Positions 1 to 8,399 are shown, counted from the stretch's first letter. The stretch: 64,000 nt of DNA from Heyndrickxia acidiproducens DSM 23148 (GCF_000374345.1 NZ_KB893988.1:1-64000); one strand, 5' to 3'. The notes: generated from the letters alone by a model not told the origin. A program made the numbers and translations.

Positions 1-66
1 CCTTGCTTTTCTTGGTTTGCATGGCATAAGTGCTTCACCATGCTTGCTTTGTACGAACACTAACAT
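1..66 (-). CDS. iscB: IscB RNA-guided nuclease, N-terminus only (cut by window edge)
   Basis: The minus strand from 66 starts ATG and reads MLVFVQSKHGEALMPCKPRK before leaving the window. This is the typical IscB opening, the beginning of its PLMP-type N-terminal domain. An AAAGGAGGG ribosome site lies 8-10 bases upstream. IscB proteins, encoded in IS200/IS605-like elements, are RuvC plus HNH nucleases guided by an omegaRNA and are ancestors of Cas9. The matching RNA lies directly upstream, as the family requires. Only 22 codons are visible, so whether the nuclease is intact cannot be judged here. Identification rests on the N-terminal motif plus the RNA. Confidence 0.85.
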   Translation of the reverse strand, partial: MLVFVQSKHGEALMPCKPRKAR

Positions 67-67
67 G

Positions 68-330
68 AAGTGTCCCTCCTTTATTGGAGTGGTTTCCCAT
101 CCTCAATGTTATCTAACCTTCGCAACGTGGTTCACTGTTCCTTCCCCTCAGAACTGTTTAGAGAGCCACGACAGAGCCATGAACTTGGGAATCATTCATG
201 GGTGTCTACATGAAAGATAACGTAGCCCACATGGACTTAGAGTAGACAACTAGGGCTTTTTTCAAGCCCCCACTTCAATCAGACCGTAAGGCCGATAAGT
301 GGTGGGTAGTTGACATCAGAAGTGTTTTTT
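68..330 (-). ncRNA. omegaRNA / HEARO RNA of IscB
   Basis: The roughly 260 bases upstream of iscB carry no gene but several stable elements. On the minus strand a stem pairs CCCACCACTTA (about 296-306) with TGAAGTGGGGG (about 266-276). It is followed by a GGGCTTGAAAAAAGCCC hairpin (about 254-270, alternative pairing). At the 3' end come CAGTGAACCACGTTGCGAAG and GGTTAGATAACATTGAGGAT, which I recognise as the conserved end of the HEARO motif just before IscB genes. Known omegaRNAs carry the guide at the 5' end, so it would be roughly the 16-20 bases around 315-335. The 5' boundary is inferred. Confidence 0.8.
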
Positions 331-413
331 ACCATCGCTTCAAAGACCGTTTCTAATGTGTCTTGTTCCTTATGTAATTAAGTACCTCCCACTTCAAGAG
401 CGGGGTTTTTGCT

Positions 414-443
414 GTAATGATTCGCTATAGATGGAATCATTAC
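414..443. other. Inverted repeat at end of the frameshifted gene
   Basis: GTAATGATTC (414-423) and GAATCATTAC (434-443) form a perfect 10-bp stem with a 10-base loop, overlapping the stop codon of the minus-strand gene at 440-442. No clear T-run follows on the minus strand, so it is only a possible terminator. Confidence 0.45.
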
Positions 444-1017
444 CCGTGAAAATCACCCGTCTTTTGATTGACCGTTACATAAGGATTTTCACCGGTTTTC
501 ACTTCTTTAACCCAAACTCCCCAATTACCGCTGCCAAGATATTTATAGCGACTAGGTGTGACGTGGTAACCTTTATATAATTCTTTTTCAAAAGTATCTA
601 CCCAGGCGCCTTTCGGACGGTTTGCAGCCGGGTTGGTCTTTTCGGTATGGAACTTGTTTCTTTGTTTGATGTTCCTTCTTTATTCGTTGATGAATTTTCT
701 GACGTTGATGAATTTCCTGGTGTTGGTTTGTCTGATTTCGAATCGTCAGACTGGGTTGATGATGATGGGCTATTTTCTTCTGCCTGTCCCGCAGAACTTT
801 TCTGGTCACCGCCCGTTGTTGAACCGGAAGCTGAACTGTCTGCTCCATTCTTACCGGTATCCTTTTTTTGCGCTTCGTCTTGAGAGTGTGGGGAGGCATT
901 TGTTTCAGAATGAGTTTGATCACTTGTTACGTTTTGACGCTGATTGTGATGATATATAAAGAACCCGCCAATCACAACCAAAACAACAACCAATACGAGC
1001 AAACCAACTTTTTTCAT
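440..1017 (-). pseudogene. Membrane-anchored Ser-rich protein with a frameshift
   Basis: From ATG 1017 (or 1023), behind GAGAGGGGG, the minus strand encodes MKKVGLLVLVVVLVVIGGFF, a single N-terminal membrane anchor. A long Ser/Thr/Asn/Lys-rich linker follows. The frame stops at 598, but another frame continues over the same region with sensible coding: GAWVDTFEKELYKGYHVTPS, then ...SRYKYLGSGNWGVWVKE and ...NPYVTVNQKTGDFHG, ending at 440. The total length is not a multiple of three. This points to a one-base deletion (or two-base insertion) near 640-665, at the junction of linker and C-terminal domain. It may be true decay, phase variation or a sequencing error. Function unknown; an extracytoplasmic domain is likely. 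Confidence 0.65.
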
Positions 1018-1100
1018 TTTCATGCCCCCTCTCCCACCATATTAACACACTTACATAATATTAAACCTCAAGTAACTGACCATTGTGGATTCTATTCCGT

Positions 1101-1255
1101 CTATGCAGCAATAAGATCATCTCTAACATTCGGAATGTCAGACATAGAATGTAAGCTTTCTTTAAGTAATAGCGTATCTTTAAAGACAGCTGCACCTCCA
1201 TTAAGGTTATATCTGTTGCACATTGCTTAGCAATTTCAAACGCATGTCCAGTATT
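1101..1255 (-). pseudogene. Decayed gene remnant, unrecognised
   Basis: Minus-strand coding-like sequence in two frames: NTGHAFEIAKQCATDI and then NLNGGAAVFKDTLLLKESLH up to SDIPNVRDDLIAA and a stop at 1101-1103. There is no start codon or ribosome site. The two pieces overlap as if joined by an indel near 1195. The rest of 1018-1495 shows no gene. Confidence 0.35.
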
Positions 1256-1495
1256 TAAAAATATGGTGTATTGCTCTTAATGGATTGTGCTTTTTTGAAT
1301 AAGGCTTGCCGAAGAAGCAAAAATTCCAGAGTTGATAGGAATTTGGCTGCTTTTGTCGAATATAAAGTGTAAGGATATTATGGAAAATATGTAAAAAGCC
1401 TTAACTTGGAGGCCGTTTCAATGTATACAAAGCCATGAAAAACAGCGGATGAAAAATGCGGGTGGTTTGTTTACTGGATTATGGAGGGGAATTGC

Positions 1496-2002
1496 ATGTC
1501 AAAATCCTGGAGGCGGCCCAAATTGAAAATCGCCAGGACAAAAAGCGAATGGTTTTGGGATATCATTGGCTCTTTATTTTACGTTGGGTCGATTATTTTT
1601 CTGGTCATCGTTTGGGGCATACTACCGGAGAAAGTCCCTGGACATTATGATGCCTCCGGTAAAGTTGATCGTTGGGGACCAAAATGGGAACTTTTGATTA
1701 TACCCGGCGTGGGGGCAATCCTTGCTCTATTGATGCAGTTATTGGAGAAGTTTCCTCATATTTACAATTACCCCGAACGAATGAATGAATCAAACGCAAA
1801 ACAATTTTATCTGCATAGCCGGAAACTGCTAAATCAATTGAAAAATATTTGTCTGATTTTCTTTGCCTTAGTCTTATTGGAATCCGTTATTATTGCATTG
1901 AAATGGGGAAACGGATTCGGTAAGTGGTTTTTACCAATTGTAATCATTGGTATCGGAACTCCAATTGTATTGGGAATCTTTAGACAAAGGAAAATTAGAT
2001 AA
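1496..2002 (+). CDS. DUF1648 domain membrane protein
   Basis: 168-residue integral membrane protein with three predicted helices: about residues 27-45 (SLFYVGSIIFLVIVWGILP), 66-82 and two C-terminal segments near 115-155. The stretch LPEKVPGHYDASGKVDRWGP is the DUF1648 signature, in which a first helix is followed by P-x-H-(Y/F)-(D/N)-x-x-G-x-(V/P)-D-x-W. This domain occurs alone or at the front of SdpI-like immunity proteins. The start is the ATG at 1496 because GGAGGGG lies 6 bases upstream; an in-frame upstream codon has no such site. It ends 28 bases before rarA and may be co-transcribed with it. The biochemical role is unknown. Confidence 0.75.
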   Translation: MSKSWRRPKLKIARTKSEWFWDIIGSLFYVGSIIFLVIVWGILPEKVPGHYDASGKVDRWGPKWELLIIPGVGAILALLMQLLEKFPHIYNYPERMNESNAKQFYLHSRKLLNQLKNICLIFFALVLLESVIIALKWGNGFGKWFLPIVIIGIGTPIVLGIFRQRKIR

Positions 2003-2030
2003 CAGAGATACGAAAAAAGAGGGATTAATC

Positions 2031-3353
2031 TTGAAACAGGCTTCATTATTTGAAAATGATCAAAACCGTCCCTTGGCCAGCAGAGTGCGGCCTCAAAAAT
2101 TGGATGAATTCGTTGGACAAAAACACTTGATAGATAAAGGGAAGGTTCTCAGGGAAATGATTGAACATGACCGTCTTTCTTCGATGATCTTCTGGGGTCC
2201 TCCCGGAGTTGGAAAGACGACATTGGCGAAAATTATTGCTAGTCAAACCCAATCAAAATTTATAGATTTCAGTGCTGTCACAAGCGGTATTAAAGATATT
2301 CGAAACGTAATGAAAGAAGCTGAGGAATATCGTCAACTAGGTGAAAGAACTATTTTATTTATTGACGAGATCCACCGATTCAATAAAGCGCAACAAGATG
2401 CCTTTTTACCATATGTTGAGAATGGCAGCATTATCCTGATCGGTGCAACCACCGAGAATCCATCTTTTGAAATCAACTCGGCCCTGTTATCCCGTTGCAA
2501 AGTTTTTGTTCTCCATCAATTAACTAGCAATGAAATCATCGAATTATTAAAACAAGCCATCGTAAATCCAAATGGGTTTGGAAATCAAAACATTCAAATT
2601 GAAGATCAAACATTATTGGCCATAGCGGAATTTTCAAATGGAGATGCCCGGATTGCATTGAATACGCTGGAGATGGCCGTCCTGAATGGAAAAAAGCAGA
2701 ATGGCTTGATTAAAATCAGCAAAGAAGCGCTGACTCAGCTGGTCAATAGGAAATCATTATTGTACGACAAAAAGGGAGAAGAACATTATAATATTATCTC
2801 TGCATTGCATAAGTCGATGCGAAATAGTGATGCAAATGCTGCAATTTATTGGCTGGCACGGATGTTGGAAGCCGGGGAGGATCCTTTATACGTCGCCCGC
2901 AGGCTTGTCAGATTTGCGAGTGAAGATATCGGTTTAGCAGACAGCAGGGCTTTAGAAATTGCGGTGTCTGTTTTCCAGGCATGCCAATTCATCGGCATGC
3001 CTGAGTGCACTGTACATTTAACCCAAGCTGTGGTTTATCTTTCTCTTGCCCCGAAATCAAATTCGGCTTATTTGGCTTACATGGAGGCAAAGAAAGATGC
3101 CTTGAATTCCATGAATGAACCCGTCCCCCTGCATTTACGCAATGCACCTACCAAGTTAATGAAGGATTTAAATTACGGCAAGGGATATCAATATGCGCAT
3201 GATACAGAAGAAAAATTAACAGCAATGCAGACGATGCCGGACTCGTTAATCGGCCATCAGTATTACCATCCAACGACTCAAGGTTCAGAAGCCAGGTTCA
3301 AAAAAAGACTGGAAGAAATTTCAGAATGGCATAAAAGAAACCGTAAATCGTAA
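2031..3353 (+). CDS. rarA: Replication-associated recombination protein A (RarA/MgsA AAA+ ATPase)
   Basis: 440-residue AAA+ ATPase of the RarA/MgsA/WRNIP1 family, which acts at stalled replication forks and interacts with SSB. Visible motifs are RPQKLDEFVGQKHL at the N-terminus, Walker A GPPGVGKTT (about residues 58-66), Walker B ILFIDEIHRF, sensor 1 GATTENPSFE and the arginine-finger region ALLSRC. The C-terminal half shows the helical RarA tetramerisation region (EDPLYVARRLVRFASEDIGL, then LPLHLRNAPTKLMK). The TTG at 2031 is chosen because AAAGAGGGA ends 7 bases before it and the encoded protein begins just before the conserved RP motif. It stands in the same direction as the DUF1648 gene. 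It may be one of two RarA-type proteins in the genome; that cannot be checked here. Confidence 0.9.
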   Translation: MKQASLFENDQNRPLASRVRPQKLDEFVGQKHLIDKGKVLREMIEHDRLSSMIFWGPPGVGKTTLAKIIASQTQSKFIDFSAVTSGIKDIRNVMKEAEEYRQLGERTILFIDEIHRFNKAQQDAFLPYVENGSIILIGATTENPSFEINSALLSRCKVFVLHQLTSNEIIELLKQAIVNPNGFGNQNIQIEDQTLLAIAEFSNGDARIALNTLEMAVLNGKKQNGLIKISKEALTQLVNRKSLLYDKKGEEHYNIISALHKSMRNSDANAAIYWLARMLEAGEDPLYVARRLVRFASEDIGLADSRALEIAVSVFQACQFIGMPECTVHLTQAVVYLSLAPKSNSAYLAYMEAKKDALNSMNEPVPLHLRNAPTKLMKDLNYGKGYQYAHDTEEKLTAMQTMPDSLIGHQYYHPTTQGSEARFKKRLEEISEWHKRNRKS

Positions 3354-3457
3354 TTTGGACAAACCATGTCTATCGTGAACCAACACAACTAAAGTTACAG
3401 CAGGTTAACCATTCATATAACAGGATTGAAAGCGGTATGTTGAAGGAGCGGCAATAA

Positions 3458-3793
3458 ATGAAAACGAGAGAAGAAGCGATTCATTACTGTTTAAAACTCG
3501 AAAACACGTATGAAGATTATCCCTTTAAGGATCAGAATTGGACATTAATGCGCCACAAAGAAAATAAAAAGGTCTTTGCCTGGATTTTTGAAAGAAATGG
3601 CCATATTTGGATCAATGTGAAATGTGAAACCGGTTGGCTGGACTTCTATCGCCGGAAATACCCTTCTGTTGTTCCGGCGTACCATTTGAACAAAGAACAT
3701 TGGAATTCCATTATACTTGACGGTACCATCCCGGAGGAAGAAATCTATGATATGATAAGGCAGAGCTATCACTTAACAATGGAAAAAAGGTAG
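3458..3793 (+). CDS. MmcQ/YjbR family protein
   Basis: 111-residue small soluble protein of the MmcQ/YjbR (formerly DUF419) family, a CyaY-like alpha/beta fold often described as DNA-binding. Typical features are the early EDYPFKDQNWTLMRHKENKK segment, the FAWIFERNGHIWINVKC strands and the late NKEHWNSIILDGTIPEEEI, which ends in a helix (YDMIRQSYHLT). GAAGGAG lies 8 bases before the ATG. The length is normal for the family. The cellular role is not established. It is followed after 2 bases by a small membrane protein gene. Confidence 0.85.
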   Translation: MKTREEAIHYCLKLENTYEDYPFKDQNWTLMRHKENKKVFAWIFERNGHIWINVKCETGWLDFYRRKYPSVVPAYHLNKEHWNSIILDGTIPEEEIYDMIRQSYHLTMEKR

Positions 3794-3795
3794 TC

Positions 3796-4002
3796 TTGCC
3801 TAAACTGAATAATGTTATTGGGGCTGCTGTTTGCTTCGTAATCGGCATCCTGAGTTTTGTCAATGGCATATTTTCCATGAAATACCGACACCCTCTTACA
3901 TTGTCAATGATCGTTACTATGTTTGCAATTCTGATCATTATATTTACAGTCATTGCATATTTATTAGGTGAAGCAGGCTATCCGCCGGAAATTTCTCAGT
4001 GA
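3796..4002 (+). CDS. Small two-helix membrane protein, unknown
   Basis: 68-residue protein starting at TTG 3796 with two hydrophobic helices (about residues 7-27 and 37-61) separated by a short basic loop (KYRHP). It starts 2 bases after the MmcQ/YjbR stop codon and has only a weak AAAAGG site, which suggests translational coupling. I do not recognise the family. The clear two-helix pattern and tight spacing support it as real. Confidence 0.55.
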   Translation: MPKLNNVIGAAVCFVIGILSFVNGIFSMKYRHPLTLSMIVTMFAILIIIFTVIAYLLGEAGYPPEISQ

Positions 4003-4080
4003 AAAATTGATATAATAATAGAAGAAAAGTGGAAACAACTGGGTTCTCAAAATGATTTTATGAAAGACAAGGAGATCGTT

Positions 4081-4575
4081 ATGTATTCTGATATAAAAGA
4101 ACCGCAGCAAAGACTGTCCAGGGATGCTGTGAAAGTATGGGTAATACGTGAAATCATAGAGACAGGGACCGGCCTGATCATCCTTGGTATTTTACTATAT
4201 CTCGATCATCGTTTTGCCTGGAAAGCGTGGATTGGCTGGATATTATACGGACTGCTTGTGATAGATGTACTCGCTGCGGTCTGGTCATGGATAAACTCGT
4301 ATTTTCTTTATAAAAATTGGCGTTACGATGTCAGCGAAGAATTTTTGCAGTTGAAATCAGGTGTTTTAAATGAGAAACATCACCTGGTTCCGATGACGAA
4401 AATTCAAGCAGTAGCAACCCAACAAGGGCCGATATTAAAAAAATACGGGCTCTGTTCTGTGACTGTGGACACGATGGGGTCTTCCCACACCATTCCGGCA
4501 CTTCCGAAAGAGGACGCCATTGCATTAAGAAACCAAATTGCCCGCTATGCAAAAATCAAGGAAGTGGAGTCATGA
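4081..4575 (+). CDS. ydbS: YdbS-like bacterial PH domain membrane protein
   Basis: 164-residue protein with two membrane helices (about residues 23-43 and 50-68) followed by a bacterial PH-like (bPH2/DUF304) domain: YKNWRYDVSEEFLQLKSGVL, HHLVPMTKIQAVATQQGPIL, SVTVDTMGSSHTIPAL. In B. subtilis YdbS and YdbT act together and protect against the circular bacteriocin amylocyclicin. The ATG at 4081 is preferred to the one at 4060 because AAGGAG sits 6 bases before it. The stop overlaps the next start (ATGA), so the pair is translationally coupled. Confidence 0.85.
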   Translation: MYSDIKEPQQRLSRDAVKVWVIREIIETGTGLIILGILLYLDHRFAWKAWIGWILYGLLVIDVLAAVWSWINSYFLYKNWRYDVSEEFLQLKSGVLNEKHHLVPMTKIQAVATQQGPILKKYGLCSVTVDTMGSSHTIPALPKEDAIALRNQIARYAKIKEVES

Positions 4576-6047
4576 ATAAAGCAAAACGATACCATCCGCT
4601 TTTGTTGCTGTTTGATTTCGGGAAGCTCATAAAAAATAATTTTATTCTTCTCCTCTTATTGTTTGTGGTGAATGCTGGTTCACACTCTCGTATGATCATA
4701 TATGGCAGATACTTGCTTTGCATTGGTTTTGGAGCCGCTATCGTTTATCATTTTTTGAAATGGTTCACACATAAATATACAATTGATGATCGGGCCTTCC
4801 ATCTTTATAAAGGCATTTTCAGCAAAACAGTGCGGACGGTGCCTTTCTCTAAAATTCAAAATATCAACCGCCATACATCCTTATTTCACCGAATCTTTCA
4901 TGTAACCTCTATCAGATTTGAAACCGGGATATCCGGGGACGAATCTGCGGTAACATTTGAAGTTGTTTCACTTGAGGAAGCGGAAAGGATGGTTGGTATC
5001 GCCAACCGGGAGGACAGGAATATGGATCTGCCGGAGGAGGCTGGAGAAAAAGAATACTCCAGCCGGGTTGTTCATTTTAAACCAACAAAGAGGGATGTTT
5101 TAAAAGCAAGTTTTACGTCTCTTAGCCCGCTTGCTATCATTCCTTTATTTTTTTCTTTTTATTCCAACGTAGACGACCTTTTTGATATAGAGAGCAGAAC
5201 GGAAGGGATACTTTCCGATATATCCGGTTCCTGGTGGATCGTAACAGGCATTACATTTTTTGTTGTCATCGTTGCGGTGATTTTTGGAATGGCACGGACA
5301 TTTTTGAAGTACGGAAAATATGAGATTTCCTCTGATGAAGAGCGGATTTTCATTACAAAAGGGATCATTGAAGAAACGTCGTTTTTTATTTCAAAACATA
5401 AAGTGCAGGCAATTGAAATCGAACAATCTATTTTGAAAAGGCTGTTCGGGTTGGCGGAAGTAAAGTTGACCAGTGCCGGAAGCCTTGACTTAGATGGAGA
5501 AAAACTAGAAATGAACTCACTCTATCCTTTCTTGCCGGTTGACCGGGCTTATGGAATCATAACCGAAATTTTACCGGAGTATGAAGTGACACAGGAGATG
5601 AAGCAGCTCCCTGGAAAATCTTTATGGGTCCGGCTGTTTACCCCAAGCTGGATTTGGATGATTGCAACAGCTGTCCTGTTTTTTTGGAGGCCGGAAATTT
5701 TCGGTGTGAAGCTGGCGTGGTGGATATTATCCGCTATTCTGTTAGGATTGATCATTATAGTAAGATGGATGGATTTCTTGCACACCAAATATATTTTGAA
5801 TGACCGCTTCATCCAGCTGCAATCAGGTTTTTTTACGACGTCTTTTTTTCTTTCTAAAAGGGATAAGGTCATTGAAATCAATGTATCCCGGAATCCTTTT
5901 CAAAAATGGCTGGGCCTGGCTACCATTGCGACAATAAATCGGTCCAAACCAGTACAATATAATGAGATTAAAAATGTCCCGTCAGACTTTGCCGGAGACT
6001 TTTATAAATGGTATATGGGACGGCGAAAGGAAATTAAGGTGGAGTAA
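4572..6047 (+). CDS. ydbT: YdbT-like bacterial PH domain membrane protein
   Basis: 491-residue polytopic protein with repeated helix pairs, each followed by a bPH2/DUF304 domain. Three domains are visible: DDRAFHLYKGIFSKTVRTVP, then ISSDEERIFITKGIIEETSF with HKVQAIEIEQSILKRLFGLA, then LNDRFIQLQSGFFTTSFFLS with RNPFQKWLGLATI. Membrane segments lie near residues 15-70, 182-260 and 355-400. The length matches B. subtilis YdbT (about 490). It overlaps ydbS by four bases. The known role is membrane defence against antimicrobial peptides; the exact substrate here is unknown. Confidence 0.88.
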   Translation: MNKAKRYHPLLLLFDFGKLIKNNFILLLLLFVVNAGSHSRMIIYGRYLLCIGFGAAIVYHFLKWFTHKYTIDDRAFHLYKGIFSKTVRTVPFSKIQNINRHTSLFHRIFHVTSIRFETGISGDESAVTFEVVSLEEAERMVGIANREDRNMDLPEEAGEKEYSSRVVHFKPTKRDVLKASFTSLSPLAIIPLFFSFYSNVDDLFDIESRTEGILSDISGSWWIVTGITFFVVIVAVIFGMARTFLKYGKYEISSDEERIFITKGIIEETSFFISKHKVQAIEIEQSILKRLFGLAEVKLTSAGSLDLDGEKLEMNSLYPFLPVDRAYGIITEILPEYEVTQEMKQLPGKSLWVRLFTPSWIWMIATAVLFFWRPEIFGVKLAWWILSAILLGLIIIVRWMDFLHTKYILNDRFIQLQSGFFTTSFFLSKRDKVIEINVSRNPFQKWLGLATIATINRSKPVQYNEIKNVPSDFAGDFYKWYMGRRKEIKVE

Positions 6048-6185
6048 AGAGGATATTAAAAAGAACAGCAAAAAAACTTTGGAGGCCATTTCAGCGTATC
6101 GAAACAAGTTTTTGCAACAATCAACAAATCAGAATGACTTGGAATGAAATACCAAGGAATGGTTGCTAGAAAGGCGTGAACTGTT

Positions 6186-6365
6186 TTGAACTTTTTACAA
6201 AAAGTTTTTTGCAGACAAAATATACATAGTGCAGGCGTTGTGTTTGGTCTATTCATCCTTATCACTGTGATATTTGATGTTCCATTAAACTTACTTAGTA
6301 TCCTATCTATATTGATTCTTACTCTTGCCTTCATGGTGTTGAATGCTTTGATTAAGCCATTGTAA
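6186..6365 (+). CDS. Small membrane protein, unknown
   Basis: 59-codon frame from TTG 6186: a short basic N-terminus (KVFCRQN), then two close hydrophobic segments (GVVFGLFILITVIF and LLSILSILILTLAFMVL) and the ending LNALIKPL. AAAGG lies 10-12 bases upstream. The strongly hydrophobic composition suggests a small hairpin membrane protein. No family was recognised, and the gene could be a remnant. Confidence 0.4.
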   Translation: MNFLQKVFCRQNIHSAGVVFGLFILITVIFDVPLNLLSILSILILTLAFMVLNALIKPL

Positions 6366-6832
6366 AACATTTATGCGTATCTTCGGGTCGAAATAGTGAT
6401 AGAGTTTCCTATGAGTTATCAATTGGTATTTGCTTTTCATTTATTCGACAAGCACTGACACCCCTGCTACAATCTTATTTCTGCATACGACTCGGCGGTG
6501 AATCTGGCAAAAGAACATGGCTTTATCCGGGTAGTTACAAATCCTGATTCAATAACAAAACAAACTCAGGCTGGATCTGCTTAGGGTCCGGCTATTCTTT
6601 TGCCCAATTTCTTTGTCTGGTAAGGGAGTTCCGGTGGTTTTCCATACATCATTTTCTATTCCGTCATACATCCTATTGTATTAAATCCGGCGGTTTCTTT
6701 TTCATGTCACTCCAAGCGGTCCATCCCGGAATGGAGTTTGATTTCAATTGTTATTGGAACAACAATAGTGTATGATGCATAGTATAAACCATATAGTGTA
6801 CGTCATATCGTATATAATATCGAGGTGGGTGA
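6366..6832 (+). other. Intergenic region with one coding-like relic
   Basis: No complete gene. Plus-strand 6485-6584 reads AYDSAVNLAKEHGFIRVVTN and then PDSITKQTQAGSA and a stop (6582-6584). It looks like the tail of a lost gene but has no start or ribosome site. At 6775-6825 two similar AT-rich tracts (GTGTATGATGCATAGTAT and GTGTACGTCATATCGTAT) precede padR and may be its promoter and operator. Confidence 0.4.
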
Positions 6833-7180
6833 ATGAGTACTTTACTGAATTCATTGATGACAGAGTTAAGGAGAGGAACGTTGACATTGGCTGTTTTAAG
6901 TCAATTGCGAACACCCCAGTATGGATATTCCCTTGTTCAGTTATTAGAGAAATCAGGCATTAACATTGATCAAAGTACCTTATATCCATTGCTTCGCCGT
7001 TTAGAAAAACAGGAATTAGTAACGAGCAGCTGGGATACATCGGAGAGCAGGCCCCGTAAGTATTATGTTTTAAGTAAATACGGTCTGGAAATCTTTTTGC
7101 AATTAAAAAAGGAATGGATTAAAAATTCGAAAGAACTATATGGTTTATTAAAAGGGGATGAGGAAGATGAACTTAATTGA
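6833..7180 (+). CDS. PadR family transcriptional regulator
   Basis: 115-residue winged-helix repressor. The PadR signature is clear: LRRGTLTLAVLSQLRTPQYG at the N-terminus, then IDQSTLYPLLRRLEKQELVT (recognition helix) and SRPRKYYVLSKYGLE (the wing). GAGGTGGG precedes the ATG. PadR proteins usually repress a neighbouring membrane protein or transporter gene. Here the next gene overlaps the padR stop by 14 bases and encodes a HAAS-domain membrane protein, a very common pairing. Autoregulation through the imperfect repeats just upstream is likely but inferred. Confidence 0.92.
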   Translation: MSTLLNSLMTELRRGTLTLAVLSQLRTPQYGYSLVQLLEKSGINIDQSTLYPLLRRLEKQELVTSSWDTSESRPRKYYVLSKYGLEIFLQLKKEWIKNSKELYGLLKGDEEDELN

Positions 7181-8165
7181 GCGTTATATTCAAGAAGTTA
7201 CTCGCAGACTGCCTGAAAAAAGCCGTGATGATATTGCACTTGAGCTGCGTTCAACCATTGAGGATACGCTTCCTGATGATTACGATGAGAAAGATATTAA
7301 GGCAGTCCTGGAAAAATTGGGGAATCCGGCAGTATTAGCGAGCGGTTACCGGGATCAACCCATGCATCTTATAGGGCCGCATTATTTTGACGTATACATC
7401 TCTTTATTAAAAATGATCTTGCCAATTGCTGCTACTATTTCTCTGATCTCGACCATTGCCGTATATTTTATGGGTTACCATGGCGAAGAAACAGTAATTC
7501 ATGTGTTTTTAGATATCGCTGGTTTTGGTGTATGGAGAATCATTGAAGTAGGCATCCAAACCTTTTTTTGGCTAACACTTGTTTTCGCCATTATAGAAAG
7601 AACAGATAAAGGAAATGACCAGCAGCCATTAACAGTAACCCTTAAAAAATGGACACCTGATGATTTGAAAAGCATCCCTTATATTCCTAAGAAAAAGGCT
7701 ATTAGAAAGTGTGAAGTATTTGGCAGCTTAATGTGGACAGCGATTTGGGCCACCCTCTACTATTATGCGGATAACCTTATAGGTATATATGAAGGTGGCG
7801 GAGACCGGCTTGAATTTGTGACTCCAGCTTTAAACCAGGAAGTTTTACTTCGGTATTGGCCTATCGTTCTTATTTTGGTCGTCCTCGAAATTGCATTCGC
7901 TCTATTTAAATTAATCAAGGGACAATGGACGAAAAGATTGGCGGTATGTAACACTGCAATTGAGCTTTTTGGAAGCACTGTATTCGTAATGATATTAATA
8001 AATCCGGATATCATGAGCCAGGATTTTATTACGTATATGGCTGATTTGTTTACCATTACCACTAAGCAAGTTGAAACATGGATAATTGGCGGTGGGGCTT
8101 TCTTCTATATGTTATTTGCTGCGATCAGTGTATTTGATGGCTTCCGTAAGGCCGGAATACGTTAA
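7167..8165 (+). CDS. HAAS domain membrane protein, PadR partner
   Basis: 332-residue protein. The first 60 residues (NLIERYIQEVTRRLPEKSRD, then ALELRSTIEDTLPDDYDEKD and LGNPAVLASGYR) form a HAAS domain, the small cytoplasmic helical domain of PadR-coupled membrane proteins. Five or six membrane segments follow (about residues 82-105, 125-150, 190-205, 232-252, 265-285, 310-330). The start at 7167 keeps AAGGGG at a good distance; the upstream ATG at 7158 touches that site directly. It probably responds to membrane stress or drugs through the PadR switch. The actual function is unknown. Confidence 0.8.
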   Translation: MNLIERYIQEVTRRLPEKSRDDIALELRSTIEDTLPDDYDEKDIKAVLEKLGNPAVLASGYRDQPMHLIGPHYFDVYISLLKMILPIAATISLISTIAVYFMGYHGEETVIHVFLDIAGFGVWRIIEVGIQTFFWLTLVFAIIERTDKGNDQQPLTVTLKKWTPDDLKSIPYIPKKKAIRKCEVFGSLMWTAIWATLYYYADNLIGIYEGGGDRLEFVTPALNQEVLLRYWPIVLILVVLEIAFALFKLIKGQWTKRLAVCNTAIELFGSTVFVMILINPDIMSQDFITYMADLFTITTKQVETWIIGGGAFFYMLFAAISVFDGFRKAGIR

Positions 8166-8303
8166 TTCGCGGCTTCATGAACCTCGATAATACATTTTGT
8201 GAAATTTCCCCAAGTACGAATATTTTAATTGCTAGGATTTAATTGATTTTGTTTAACATCTGAAAAAAGCGTTAAGATTGTAAAAAATTCGTTTACATAA
8301 AAG

Positions 8304-8332
8304 TTGCACCGTTTTCACCCTTCAGATATGAT
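8304..8332 (+). promoter_or_regulatory. Sigma-A type promoter for the MFS gene
   Basis: TTGCAC (8304-8309) and TATGAT (8327-8332) are separated by exactly 17 bases, about 68 bases before the MFS start codon. Confidence 0.65.
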
Positions 8333-8399
8333 AAATCTAAAAGATATTTGTGTCTCAAAGAATTGGAACCTCAAAAGTTAAGAAATGGGTTGTTAATCA

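Noticed and set aside
17..220. Plus-strand 67-codon open frame
   Set aside because: It is the reverse of the IscB start and omegaRNA; it has no ribosome site and no protein-like composition.
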